From Hemileia vastatrix (Eukaryota > Basidiomycota > Pucciniomycetes > Pucciniales > Zaghouaniaceae), in the NCBI GenBank assembly GCA_030280995.1, contig JASXTE010000017.1, forward strand, positions 13,816,498 through 13,880,497: DNA of 64,000 nucleotides, written 5' to 3'. Numbering within the stretch: position 1 is the first letter of the stretch; every line of letters begins with the position of its first letter. Made by a program: the position numbers and the translations under genes. The notes beneath the pieces are model-generated. The model was not told the DNA's origin. It saw only the letters and a list, made by a program, of their open reading frames with translations, and ran no database searches. Of the stretch, positions 43,162-54,828 are shown piece by piece.

Positions 43162-44671
43162 AAAACCTTGAGGAAACAACTATTGGAAGACCACTGGAAG
43201 ATGTCTAGGATCATTAAGCACACCTTCAAACAAATCATTCCTGCCTCTTCTTCTTCCTCTTCTGAATATCCATCCAAACCCATTCCTGCCCATCATAATC
43301 CATATAATCTCTCCAGAAGGATATAATTCAAAGAACACAGTGCTTCCCACAACCACAAAAAAAACAACAACGACATCATAATCTGGACCAGCCTCCAGAA
43401 ACTTCATCATCCAGACATTGAGCTCCTGCAAAAAGATTAAAAACATAATAATAAATAAATTAAAAAATTAATAACTATAAATTCTAATTTTTTTAACAGT
43501 CTACTAGCATACTAAAATTAAAAATTTATAAATAAAATAAAAATAAATGAAATAAAATAAAAGATAAAAAATAATACAAATGGTATGCCCCAGCCAATTG
43601 ATGAGCTAATCCCCTGATACCTTGCCCACATCCAAGTGCACCTTGATGTGGATACACCTTAAATAATTTGAATGATTTGAAATAAGACACATAAATTAAG
43701 GGTAATAATGAGAATAAAAAATAAAAAATGACATTAATGAAAATAAAAATAAAATAAAATAAAATGATAAAATAGCATTGCCCGGCCAATTGATGAGCCT
43801 TTCCCCACCAATGCTTGCCCACATCCAGGTGACCCTGATGTGGTAACACCCTATATTTTTGATTTTATAATTTTAACAACCCCCATTAAAAAATTAAAAG
43901 AAAAAACGAGAAAAAAGAAAATAATCTGAAACTACTATCTAGCAAAATCATAAATAAAAAAATAAAAGAAAGTACAGCTCCATGGATGGTCCAGATTAAG
44001 AGAAGGTCCAGTAAGAGAAAGTCCAGTCCATAGAAATGATCACTGGGTGGGCTCCCTCCAATATGTAAAAATGATGGGAGACCACCAGTGATCCACCACC
44101 AACCCAAAAAAACCAAAGATAAAGAAGCCAGTCCCAAACCAGTTTAAAGTCATAGTGGACTTGAAACCTGAATAATAAACAACAGAACTAGAATTCAACT
44201 AGGAAAAACAAAAGACTTGAGACAGAAATTCTGGGGTAACTGTTCTCCAGAACAGCCAGCTCATCAGTTACCCCCACACTTGCCAAAATAAAATCTAGAA
44301 GCCCCCCCTGGGTACCTTCTAACAAAAACACAACATCCAACACAATAAACCAAAACTTATAATAGTGAAGAGTCCAGCACTTGAAAACCAAAGGAAATTC
44401 CAGTTTAAAGTCATAGAGGACTAAAACCTGTGAAAAGAAACCAATACTAGGGTTCAACCAAATTAAGAGAAAGGGTTGGAAACAGACAATCTGGGGTAAC
44501 TTTTCTACAGAGCAGCCAGCCCATCAGTTACCCCTAAACTTGCAAAGATCAAATCTAGAAACCCCACCCATGGGTACCTTCTTACAAAAAGTTTCCAACA
44601 CCAAAGTTGCTCTGTAACACCAAAAATTCCAAAATTTAAAGAACGTTCCATAGTTTATCCTCATTGCGGAT
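43162..44671 (-). repeat. D1 3' region between antisense gene and pol end
   Basis: Non-coding. It has two perfect or near-perfect hairpins (GGGGTAACTG...CAGTTACCCC at 44233-44274; GGGGTAACT...AGTTACCCC at 44493-44534). There are two units with CCACATC...GATGTGG arms (about 43628-43655 and 43812-43840), each beside a CCAATTGATGAGC word. Two diverged copies of the 20-base repeat are at about 44134 and 44403. All have counterparts in D2 (61430-62300). Confidence 0.75.
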
Positions 44672-47600
44672 TCAATATTCTTCATGTATAGTGCCTCTGG
44701 GATAAAACCTCTTGACCTGGTCTGCAGCCACTCTATTCTTTAAGACTGCACCATCTAACTCTTCCAAAACATAAGAACCTCCAGACCCCTGAGATCTGAC
44801 TCTGTAAGGTCCATTCCATCTGTCAGCAAACATTTTTCCCCACTGACTCTCCAAACATCTATTATCAACCAAAACCAAAAAACCAGGTTTAAAGGGATTC
44901 CTGAGTCTATGAGCCAACTTCTTGTCCCAGTATCTGACAGTTGATTCCTAATCTTCATCATTCTAGAGTATGCCTTCTCTTGATATTTCTCTCTACATTC
45001 CAACTGTTTCATCCTGGCACAGAGCAATTCTTCTGTTGAGTGCACATCATCCCAATCAATTCCAAGATAAGAGACAGCTTCCAAGTCCACTGGTAGAACA
45101 GCTTTCTGATAAAAAATTAACTCATAAGGAGAATAGCCAGTGGTCCTCTTCACAGTGACCCTATCAGCAAATAACACCAAGGGTAAATAATGCCTCCACT
45201 TTTTAGCACTATCCCCACACATCTTTACCAAAGCATTATTGATAACTTTATGGCCACTTTCAACCATGCCTTCAGCTTCAGGATGATAAGGTGTAGCCAC
45301 TCTAACTTTAGAACCAACACTAGCCACAGCTTCTTTAAATTTGGCACCAAACTCTGGCCCGCCATCAACAGTCACCAACTCAATCAACCCATACCTATAA
45401 ATACACTCCTTCTTCAAAAACTCTGCCAAATTCTTGGCAGTCAAATTAACCAGAGGCATTGCCTAAACCCAACCAGACAAATCATCCCAGGCAATATTTA
45501 AGTATTTATACCTGCCCTCTTTAATATGGACAGCATACAGACTGACTCTTCCAAAGACAGTTGTTTCACCAGTAGCAAGGTCAACCTCTTTAGGTTTCAA
45601 GTGACTTCTTCTTTGACATTCTTCACAAGATTGAACCCAACCCTGCACAGCCATCTTCATACCTGGCCACCAAAATCTGTCAGCTACTCTTCTATAAGTC
45701 TCTTCAAAGCCTCTATGACCAAGGTCTTCATGCAAAGACTTCAACACAACTTCTTGACCCTTCTTCTGATTCACCACAACTTGAGGATTAGGATGTCTAC
45801 TCCTCATCAACCTTCTTCCTGACAGATAAAATCCAGGACTCTTCTTCTTGATTGCCAACCAAGTATCATCATCACAACTATCTGGTCTCTCCAAGGTCAG
45901 CAGATATTCCACCAAAATAAAATAAAACCCAAACTGACCCCAGGTCTAATCTTCAAAATCCAACAAAACAACATCCAAGGGTACAGCTCTGTCATCAAAA
46001 TCACCAGTGTGAACATGAGCCAATTGACCAGCCCAACCAGGATAACAATCCTTAAATTTTGGCACATCCTTCTCTTTCCACTGAATCTTGTGAGAATCCA
46101 GTTCACTAACAAAAACACCATTTTCCATATTTGAGCTGTCCCAAACAACAACTCCATCTTCATCAACAAAAACATCCTGATCACCAGAATCAAGATAAGA
46201 TCCAGCAAGTTTAGCCTCTTGGGGGAGGTCAGAAAAATCTTCAGCACCCTTTGTGCTGGCCTTAACCACTGGAACATCTTCATCAAACTCTTCAGCCTCA
46301 GAATCTTCATCTGTAGGTGGCCACCTTGATAATCCATCAGGCATTGTAAAAGTTTTGCCTGGTTTGTGTACCAGGTCAAAAGAAATATGTTGAATAAATG
46401 CCACCCAACTAGTCATTGGAGCATTTGGAAGACTAGGTGTATTGATCCTCTGAACTTAAGATTTTGCATCCACCTGCAGCTCAAAATGCTGCCCCCACAA
46501 AACAGTCTGTAGCTTCTTTAAAATTTTCGCTACACCACACTATTCCAGCTTAGGTTGAGAGTACCTAGATTCCACCTCATTAAACACCACAGACTCATAT
46601 CTTACTGGCCCCAGCCTCCCAGTTTTATCTTGCTGAGACAATATAGAACCAGAAGCAATATAGCTTGAGTCCACTGCCAGATAAATTTTTCCAGCACCAA
46701 CACCATAATCCGACTTGTGAAGAACAATATCTTCCCCAACAACCTTTTTCAACTTCTTAAGCCTCTTCACAGTCTTCAGTCCATTTCCAATCTGCATCTT
46801 TCCTAGTCAACCTCCTTAAAGGTGAAGCCAAAAAAGAAAAATCCTTAATAAAAATCCTGACATATACACACACACCCAAAAATCCCCTGACTTCAGTAGT
46901 ATTTTTAGGCCTTGGTCATGACTGAATTTTATTAACCTTTTTCTTTGCCATAATACTTCCCTCTGTACATACCACATGACCCAGAATTTCCAAAGCAGGA
47001 TAACAACAACGGGATTTTGACCCTGAAATGGTCAAACCAGCCTCTTAAATCCTAAACAACACTTTCTCTAGAGTTATTTCATATTCCCAAACAAACCTCC
47101 TTATTCCAGGGTTCTCCCTTAACACCTCATTACCATAATCAGTGGATGGTCCTTTAATTCCACCATCATCAATAAAAATACCAGCATGAGTAGAAACCTC
47201 ATCCTGAAAAATATTAGCCATTTGTGCTTTATATACTGCCACTGAATTAGTTTCTCCCTGAGGCAACCTAGTGAGCTGAAATCTTTCCAAAGGAGTCTCA
47301 AAAGTTGTGAGAGGCCTTAAATACGTATGAAGTTCCCTCTCATCATAACCACCCATAATATCACCCAAACCATAACACACCCTTCCAGCAAAAGCTTCAA
47401 CAAAATCCTCTGCACTTGGTGGAATACTAGCGTCCTTGATAGTGACTCTATTCAAGGCTCTAAGATCATGAACCACCCTCAACTTTCCATTTTTCCTTCT
47501 TTACAAAGAAAACCGGACTTGAGTAACTGGATGTCAATTGTCGTATAAACCAGTCCTGACTCTTTCCCTAACAATCTCCACAAAATCCTCTCTGATAGCA

Positions 47601-47857
47601 GCTGGAATCAGAATAGGTTTGATTTGCCAAGGCTCATGACAAACCACAGGAATCAAGTAAGGTTCCCCATAAGAGTGCATCAACACACCCCTTTCCTCCT
47701 CAACAAAAGCCACAGCTTTTTCCCTTAGCACAATAATGTGCAACAACAACTTCTTTTCTTCTTCAGACAACCACCCATCAGGACCAAAATTAACAACTTT
47801 CAACCTTTCCAAAGTCACCCTAGCCGTCTCTACAAATTCTGGAGGATTCTTCACCAA
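44672..47857 (-). pseudogene. Element D1 Pol: RT, RNase H, integrase
   Basis: RT has LRVVHDL-type sequence from 47482, LTRLPQGETNSVAVY and the catalytic FIDD (about 47165-47176) followed by GGIKGP and NPGIRRFVWE, typical of a basidiomycete Gypsy lineage. RNase H has YLAVDSSYIASGSI near 46660. Integrase has the zinc module (HEDLGHRG, CEECQRR at about 45760-45640), DDLSGW, VDGGPEF and HPEAEGMVESGHKV as the DDE core, then the C-terminal WNGPYRV fold ending at 44672 without a chromodomain. It is broken by stops (TAG near 45463, from CAG by context) and frameshifts near 47530, 47480, 47000, 46500 and 44930. Confidence 0.85.
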
Positions 47858-48005
47858 AGGAGTACAGTACAGATCTCTTTACAAAGGAGGTCTCTTCAAG
47901 GGCGGATTCAAACCCAAAGGCATAGGCTCATTGACAGGCCTAATCTTCTGTGCTACCTTCTTATACTTTGCAGCTCCACCTTCAACTTGAGGGATCTTCA
48001 GGAAA

Positions 48006-48600
48006 TCTTCACCAGACCTGGAACAAATACCAAGGGTTTCCCCATTGCTCACATGTGTGGTCAAGGTAATGTTTCTGAAAGGTGTAGAAGAAACCCTAGC
48101 AGTGCACAATTGGGAAGACTTACTATTAGACCCCAATCTCACCACTCCAAAACTTTTCCACAATTACAAATCTTCATCTTCACTTCCGTCTTCCAAATCT
48201 TCAAAATCTAGATTTAACTTCAGAATCAACTCTTTTAAAATTGTGCAGTTTATCCTCATGATGGAGGCCCGAAAATTGATCTTGAGGATCTTCTTTCTTC
48301 ATATTTTTCTGCATTTTAACCTCATGCTGGAGGCCTGAAAATTGATCTTGATGATATTCTTTCTTCATTATCTTCAGATTTTTTTTTTTGATTTTCTTGA
48401 ATTATCTTGAAATTTTTATCTTCTTTTCTTGAGTTTTCATCTGACCTACAAAAATAACCAGGGGTTTCCCCAATGCTCACAGGTGTGTCCCAGGTAATTT
48501 TTTTGAAAGGTGTAGAAGAAACCCTAGTGGTGCACAATTAGGAGGACTTACTTTTAGACCCCAATCTCACCACTCGGAAACTTTTCCTCATATCTTTCAA
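48006..48600. repeat. Internal direct duplication between D1 protease and RT
   Basis: A segment of about 145 bases (CCAGACCTGGAACAAATACC through ACTCCAAAACTTTTCC, 48015-48160) recurs at 48445-48595 in the same orientation. The two short minus-strand frames over it therefore share ARVSSTPF and VSNGETLG-like words. Between them lies a smaller repeat, CTCATG(A/C)TGGAGGCC...GAAAATTGATCTTGA (48255 and 48331). This lies within the protease-RT interval and helps explain its frame damage. Confidence 0.75.
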
Positions 48601-48829
48601 TAAAGATATATAACCAATCTTCTTCCTTGAGCTTGAATTAAAAAAATTGAGAATCTTGAGAGAGAACAGAGACTTGATAAAAAACTTGATGACTACTTGT
48701 AGAGAAGAGAAACATTAAAAAGAGAAAGTTGAAAATCCACTTGGTATATCTCCAAGGGAGCTGACCTACTACAACCTGGGATTTCCACATCTTGGGCAAA
48801 GGTTGTAGCACTAGGGTGATCAGCCCTCC

Positions 48830-49421
48830 TCATTCTAAAAAAGACAGACCCTCACTAGAGCCTGAGCCACACTCCAAAAAACCAGAGGCAGCACCCACTT
48901 CTCTTCTTTTCCTACAACAATCCATGCACTGGCACATTGAAAATAAACCAGGCCTGGTCTCCCAACCATCCTCTCCAGGGGATGATAACCTCATGTGAAG
49001 TCTCCTTTCATCTTCACCAGTCAACTTCAAACTGATTCCCAAATCAAATTGATAACCAATTCTTGCCTGATAATCCATCAAGAATGGCCCACCCAAAAAA
49101 TCCTTAAGTGTTCCCTTAGCAATATAAAAATGAACCTTTCCTGAGGCTCCACCAACATCTAACTTCACAAACTCAGAAGTTCCAACCAATTCAGTGACAT
49201 GGCCACAAATCCCTCTCAAATTCCCACCAATACCAGTTTTGATGGGGAGGACCCAAATGAGTAGCCTCAAACAAAGATATCAGGTTTATCTGAGAACCTG
49301 AATCCACCAATGCCCTTGCCTCCCTGCCATTCAGAGTGACATTGACATAACCCAGAGGAGCAGAAAAATAAGTTTCCAAACCCTCACCAAACTTTTCAGC
49401 AGAATCACAAATGTATTCCAC
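48830..49421 (-). pseudogene. Element D1 protease region
   Basis: It follows gag in frame after a TAG. The aspartic protease motif ALVDSGSQINLIS has its catalytic Asp codon at about 49302-49304. After a frameshift near 49250 the chain continues with GGNLRGICGHVTELVGTSEF and GGPFLMDYQARIGY, the second half of a retropepsin fold, and then a tail without known motif. Confidence 0.75.
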
Positions 49422-51173
49422 CTACCCAGAAGAAACCCCTCTCCTTGTCAACAACTTTTTCTGTCTATCAGCCAACCCTGGACTGATAGCATACAATTCC
49501 CCATAAGAAAGTGAAACCTGACCCTGATTCATCCTTTCAAGAACAGATTCCATAACAATAGATTGACCAGAAACCACTGGCCTCTCAAAATGAGCCCTTG
49601 GCTTCACTACCTTGGTCCTAGAAGCTTCTTGAGGACCAGCACCACCAACAGATTTACCATCAACAGGAACCAAACCAGATCCCTCACCAGAAGCTCTAAC
49701 TCCAGCAGGCTTTGGCAATGAAGCCAAAGGGACATCCTCATCAGAGTCAGAATCAAACTCCATTGGCATTGGCTCAACATTCATGTCCAATGCACCAAAA
49801 CTAGGGGGGCCCATGTCAGCCATACCCTTCTGCATCTTGTACAGCTCCTGTTTTCTGTACCTCTTCTTAGCTGCACTCAGCTTAGGATCCACCTTGGAAG
49901 CCTTTGCCTTTGGTTGGGCCTGAGAACTGCTCTTAGGCCTTCCCACCTTCCCTGCTTCCACATCATAAACACCAGCCAAGCATTCTCCACTTGACTTTCC
50001 ACCACAGGAATACAACTCTAAACCACCAAAGGAAGTAGAAAAAGAGACCTTATTGACCTCCTTCCCCTTTCCCTTGAGGTCATCATCCTCCTTACCAGAT
50101 GACTTCCCCTGATCAGGAATCTCCTCAAACCTTGGCCTCCTTTGATTGAAACCACCCCTTCTCCTGACCAAATCAACAGGAGCCTTCCCATCACTGGGGT
50201 TCACAAATGAACCATCAGGGAACTTAAAAACCCTTCCATCAAATTCCAACTTTCCTTCAGACACATCCCTGTTCAATGCCCAACAATCATTAGACCTGTG
50301 CCCCCTCCTGCTGCAATAAGAGCAGACCCAAGGATCACTCCTACCAGCCCTCATATCAAAATCTCTAGGGTGAGAAGGTGCTTTATTGACCTTCTTAGCC
50401 TCCTGAACATAAATATGCAGCTGCTTTGTGAGATCAGCCAACTGCTCCACCACTGGGTCCCTCTCCTGTTTGGGAACCTGCACCATATTCTTCACCTTCT
50501 TCTTCACACTAACTTCCTCTTTGGCCAAAGCCTCACTGACTTTGTTGACATATTTGGCACACCCCTCCTGATAGGTGACCACAGCCAATAAATTCAAATG
50601 GGCCTCAACAGCCTCCTTCACCTTATCCAAGGCAGGCAACTTCTGGTCCCCATTAGAAAGAGTCTTCATCAAGTCCTTCCTTGACAGCTCCTTCAACACA
50701 TCCATCCTGACATCTCTAGCCAGGGCAGACCAAAAAACATCCTTGGAAGCATTTTCATGTGCCAGCTCCTCCACTTCCACCAAGTATTCCACCACAGGAT
50801 CAAACTGTAGCAGAAACTTTCTGTAACTATGCAAGTTACCAACACCACCATAAGATTGCCATTCACTGACAACCTTGTTCATATCCACCATAGTGAACCT
50901 GACACCCCATCTATATACCATCTCCCTACACAATAACTTCCAATCCCTCTTCTTGTAGCCAGACATGGCCACAATCTCCTTCTCCACTACCCTATCACCA
51001 ATGAAGAAAATTATTTGCTTCACCATGTCCAGGTAAGAAGCACCATCCACACCAGAAGCAGTTTCATACTTCTCCAGAAACCACTTGACATCCTCCCCAT
51101 TAAACTTGGTACCATCCCAAGTTTTAATCCTCACACACTTTCTAACCATCACAGCAGGATCCATCTCCCCCAC
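49422..51173 (-). CDS. Element D1 Gag, intact 583-residue ORF
   Basis: Uninterrupted from the ATG at 51173 to a TAG at 49422-49424. The N-terminal half is a helical capsid-like domain (IKTWDGTKF, FFIGDR, SEWQSYGG) shared with D2. A basic linker leads to a zinc knuckle with Cys284, Cys287, His292 and Cys297 (C-x2-C-x4-H-x4-C). The C-terminus is disordered, with an acidic run (DSDSDEDVP). The codon after the stop continues in the same frame into protease, so TAG could be a natural readthrough stop or a decayed CAG. It forms the particle that packages the RNA. Confidence 0.8.
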   Translation of the reverse strand: MGEMDPAVMVRKCVRIKTWDGTKFNGEDVKWFLEKYETASGVDGASYLDMVKQIIFFIGDRVVEKEIVAMSGYKKRDWKLLCREMVYRWGVRFTMVDMNKVVSEWQSYGGVGNLHSYRKFLLQFDPVVEYLVEVEELAHENASKDVFWSALARDVRMDVLKELSRKDLMKTLSNGDQKLPALDKVKEAVEAHLNLLAVVTYQEGCAKYVNKVSEALAKEEVSVKKKVKNMVQVPKQERDPVVEQLADLTKQLHIYVQEAKKVNKAPSHPRDFDMRAGRSDPWVCSYCSRRGHRSNDCWALNRDVSEGKLEFDGRVFKFPDGSFVNPSDGKAPVDLVRRRGGFNQRRPRFEEIPDQGKSSGKEDDDLKGKGKEVNKVSFSTSFGGLELYSCGGKSSGECLAGVYDVEAGKVGRPKSSSQAQPKAKASKVDPKLSAAKKRYRKQELYKMQKGMADMGPPSFGALDMNVEPMPMEFDSDSDEDVPLASLPKPAGVRASGEGSGLVPVDGKSVGGAGPQEASRTKVVKPRAHFERPVVSGQSIVMESVLERMNQGQVSLSYGELYAISPGLADRQKKLLTRRGVSSG

Positions 51174-51279
51174 TGACAGTCACCACAGGAATAGAGGAAC
51201 CAGAAGCCATTCCTCCAGACCAAAACACCAAAAAGAGCCAACCAAAGAAAACAGAGATTCCAAAGAACTAGCAGGTTCT

Positions 51280-51297
51280 ACCCCACGTTGGGCGCCA
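51280..51297 (-). promoter_or_regulatory. D1 primer-binding site for tRNA-Lys
   Basis: Sense-strand TGGCGCCCAACGTGGGGT, five bases from the LTR end. It is complementary over 17 of 18 bases to the 3' end of eukaryotic tRNA-Lys(CUU) as I recall it. The same site is used by several animal retroviruses. D2 has it with the first T changed to C. Confidence 0.8.
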
Positions 51298-51301
51298 GAA
51301 A

Positions 51302-52392
51302 TGTAGACAATCTTATAGTACTAGCTATAGGCCTTGAGCAAGTGAGTTGGAGAAAAACTAGAGAGAAAATCTCCTGTCCCTTTAGAAAAATAGAGTGAGA
51401 TTTACTTGCTAAAGTAAGTTGGTTCCTGTTTACTAAAGCCCCTTTTTAAACACACTTGACTGCTTGATGAGCCAAGAAAGTAGTCCCCAGAAAGACTACC
51501 AGACCAAAGAACTGAAATGTAGACCAATGTTCACACCAGAGAAAGCAAAGATACTTGATGTAGGCTGCAAATCCACACCAGAGACAGCAATAATACTTGA
51601 TATAGCTTGCAAGACTATACCAGAGAACCTGTTGCCAAAGTTGAGTTAAATGAAGAATTAACCTTGCAACAAACACAGCCAATTGTGGCCAAAAACAGTG
51701 AAAACTGAGTGAGGAACAAGGATATCACCTCCAGATGGTTGTATGATAATTAAAGTTGCCCCAAACTGTCTTATTCAGTATGTACACACAGACCACTATC
51801 TAAGAGCCCATGCACACCAATGAATTTGGCACCTGTACCAGCCAAATTGAATAAAAATCCTCCAGAAGCGCTCCCCAACCTTCTAAAACAGAGGCGGGTG
51901 GGCCTCCCGAAGTCAGAGGTGCAGCCTGAAGCGGCTTGGCCTCCCTGAAGCCAGAAAACCCATAAAAACATCTAATCTACGTAGAAAAATTCACTACAAC
52001 TACTAAAACCCTTAAAACACAAAATTATGCTATAAAAACATTGAGACATGAAATATAGAGCTAAATTAGCTCTATCTAATGGTACTAAGCACTTAAACAT
52101 AAGACTTAAGGTTATCCTGTAAAACGTGAAAAACAAAATTAAACAGCTATCTTTTGTAACTGAAAAATGAGGAAATGACCCCTTAAAACTTAAAATATGA
52201 AAAATATCATCAAGACATGAAATATAGAGAAAAACCGGAGCTATCCAATGATTGTACCCACATACACAAAGTCCCAATATTCACGTAATAAATCCTGAAA
52301 AACATCCAATTCTTCAACAGATGTCAGTTAAGAAATGCACAAACAGCGCCAAACAACACAACAAAGGCCCCTGCCTATGTTGGAAGACCACA
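51302..52392 (-). repeat. Element D1 5' LTR
   Basis: 1091 bp from TGTAGACAATC to GAAGACCACA on plus. It aligns, reversed, with the D2 LTRs at both ends (ATTGTCTACA end; CAAAGGCC...ACCACA end) and in the GC-rich middle. It is inserted in C2: the next base resumes C-type RT sequence. Confidence 0.85.
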
Positions 52393-53592
52393 GCGTTTCA
52401 TAATCCAAAAGGCATGACTAAATATTCAAAACTACCAAATCTAGTGCGCATTGCAGTCAGTGGTTCATGACCTTCCCAATGCAAATAAGATTATAAGTGC
52501 CTCTAAGATCAATTTTAGAAAAGAAATTAGCACCATTAAAAAGGGTAAGAAGCAATGACATAGGAGGAACGGGATATGCATTCTTCTTTGTGACTGTGTT
52601 GAGCTTTCTATAGTCAACACACAACCTAAGGCTACCATCTTTTTTCTTTACAAAAAAAAACAGGGGAGCCGGTTGGAGAATTACTGGCTCTGATGAAACC
52701 TTTGGCTACATTCTCTGCAATGTAGTCTCAAAGAACTTGAGATTCATACTTTGACAAAGAATAGACAGGACCTATTAACTCTATTTGATGGTCATAGGAT
52801 CGATGAAGTGGTAACTTATCAGCCATGCGGATTGAGAAAACATCAAGGAAATTGTGATAGATTTCCGGTAGAGTTGATTTAATGGCTTCAACATTGATTT
52901 GGTTGTCCTCATCATCTTTGAGAGAATCTGTTGAGGGAAGACCAGAATTGAGAGAGCATAATTTGACTACTTTGAGGAAATTTAAATTCTCTTTGAGTGA
53001 AGTGATTAAGCTAGAAGGGTTAGCCAATTTCTCATTTAGAGAAATATCAGATGCTTGCAAGTCATCTGGCAGAGATTTGTCCTCTAGTAGGACATTTTCA
53101 GGAGGGTTGTTTAGCTCCCTATTGACCTGCATTGAAGAATCAAAAATATACTTAGCATGTGAGGTGATCAATCCCTGTGACCAATCAATTTCAGGATTCC
53201 AATGCATTAAAATCATGGCCAAGGATGGTATCGTCCATTCTTGGGGCGTCCAAGACTGATAATTCCCATTCAAAGGGGGGAAAATTCGGAAAGTTGAAAA
53301 CCCATAAAACATTCTTACTTACCCAATATTTGGGTTCCTCTGATTTGACCAAATAAATTGGATTATGATTGATATCTGTGAATTTCAGCTTTAACTTCTT
53401 GGCAAAAGATAAAATGACAAAAGAAATTGAAGCTCCAGAGTCTATAAGACAACTGAAGGGGGTATCCCCCTTAAAAAGAATGAATCTCAAGCGGTTTAAG
53501 GCAACTCCAGTCCTTCAGAAATGGAGGTTCTGTGCACTGGGAGAGATAATATAGTTTGCTTTGCACACAACTAAACTATCTACTAGTTTTTT
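52393..53592 (-). pseudogene. Element C2 protease and RT N-part
   Basis: Protease CLIDSGASISFVI and TILGHDF. The RT start has PTGSPV-type sequence damaged by an A-run insertion (near 52665), ending before the YLDD motif because D1 interrupts it. Internal losses compared with C1 include a short deletion near 52770 (PVPPAGPVYSL shortened). Numerous CpG-to-TpG/CpA changes relative to C1 are evident. Confidence 0.8.
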
Positions 53593-54753
53593 GACCTTGA
53601 ACTAGTACCTTCTCTTTCCTTCAACTTTACACAATCTTCTAGCTTGTGCTTACCCCCACAATACATACATAACCCATTATCTGCTTGTCTCTTCCTCTCA
53701 GCTTCTTTCAGTTCCCCTTTTTGGATCCAGTACCTTACTGATATCTCCTGGGGTCGAGCTTTTTGGTTGAGGTTTGTCCTTTCTCTTATTGGGTTTGGAT
53801 TGAGTCAAGGCCGATTGAGTTGTCCGTGGGTGTGAACAAGGTCCCAATTTAAAATTTAGGCCTTGAGATTTGTTGGCATATTGACAATGATGTAGTTGTC
53901 CTTGGTAAATGCCATTGAGTTCGAGGTTTTGATCCATTAAATCCTTTAAAGTAGTCATCTTCTGACCATGAAGATTTAATTGATCCAGAATCCTCAAAGG
54001 AAGTCCCTTTTTGAAATGATACTTGAGGGCAGAATCATTCCAACTTACTCGAGTTTGAAGTGCTCTGAAGTTCAAGATATATTCAGAGGCTTTACCATAA
54101 TCACTCATGTGGGAAAAATCAAGTTCAATTTCCATGTTTTCAGCTTCATTAGGGTCACCGAAAAACGTAAAAAGTTGGTCTTTGAACTTTTCCCAGTTAT
54201 TAATGAGTAAGTGGGTTTCTTTTGAAGAGAGCATGAGAAGATAAGGTCCGAACCACCTTGCTGCTTTTCCGGCTAGGAATGAAGAAGCGTAAACAACCTT
54301 CAATCAGTCGTTATTGAAGGTTCAAGGGTTGTTATGGAACAGGAGCTTGCAGGTTTGCAAAAAGGGGCGCAATCTGTCTGGATGTTCTCCATAGAATTTA
54401 TCAGGAGATTTCCTGGAAGGATTTTTGAATTTTGATCCCTCCAAAGACGTTGGATTTGAAAGGGTTTTCATGAAAAGTCTCATGAAGTCTTCCAGAGAAT
54501 TAGGTGGTCCAGGTTCCGAAGGTTGACCAGAAGGGTGAGTAGCAGGGGCAGATGGTGCCTCATGCATCGTATCCTCTCCTTCTTCTTCCTCGCTACAATC
54601 ATCAAAATACTGGGGGATGTCTTCTAAAGATTGGACTGAGTGTCCCCGTTCCAGGGAGTGAGTGCAGGAAACAGGCCGTGTGGCTGTTGGCCTGCCTCTG
54701 GCGCGAGCCCTAGTAGTAGTGCCTGTAGGAAGAGTGGGTTGAACAGGTGCCAT
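53583..54753 (-). pseudogene. Element C2 Gag
   Basis: ATG at 54751-54753. The Arg-rich start TRARARGRP, capsid region and zinc knuckle (CMYCGGKHKLED near 53650) match C1. A stop at 54322 and a one-T insertion near 53718 break the frame. The codon changed to TGA in C1 (28304) is still Arg here. It ends in the same AAA AAC TAG context. Confidence 0.8.
53586..53592 (-). promoter_or_regulatory. -1 frameshift site A-AAA-AAC in C2
   Basis: Identical heptamer, phase and following TAG as in C1, although the surrounding codons have diverged (TCAAGGTCAAAAAACTAG against TCGAAGTCAAAAAACTAG). Confidence 0.7.
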
Positions 54754-54828
54754 TTTAAAAAATTTAGTTACACGTGAAAAAGGACGTAGTAGTGCAAAGA
54801 ATGAGAACTACGGAGAATAAAATTATAC

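Larger units (their letters stand above)
41255..52392 (-). mobile_element. Element D1: Ty3/Gypsy element, 3' LTR missing
   Basis: Minus-strand element with 5' LTR (51302-52392), tRNA-Lys-type primer-binding site, gag, protease, RT, RNase H, integrase and a long 3' region with repeated hairpins, 20-base repeats and an antisense Zn2Cys6-type gene. There is no chromodomain. The left end stops against B1 without a polypurine tract or LTR. The comparison with D2 suggests about 300 bp plus the LTR are lost. D1 inserted into the RT region of C2. Confidence 0.85.

Noticed and set aside
45897..46379. 160-codon minus-strand ORF rich in Leu/Ile overlapping D1 RNase H/integrase linker
   Set aside because: The overlapping frame (45946-46416) carries KPGKTFTMPDGLSRWP, a conserved retroelement motif, so this one is a shadow.
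53369..54210. Plus-strand ORFs over C2
   Set aside because: They are antisense shadows of the C2 gag and protease; identical shadows appear over C1.
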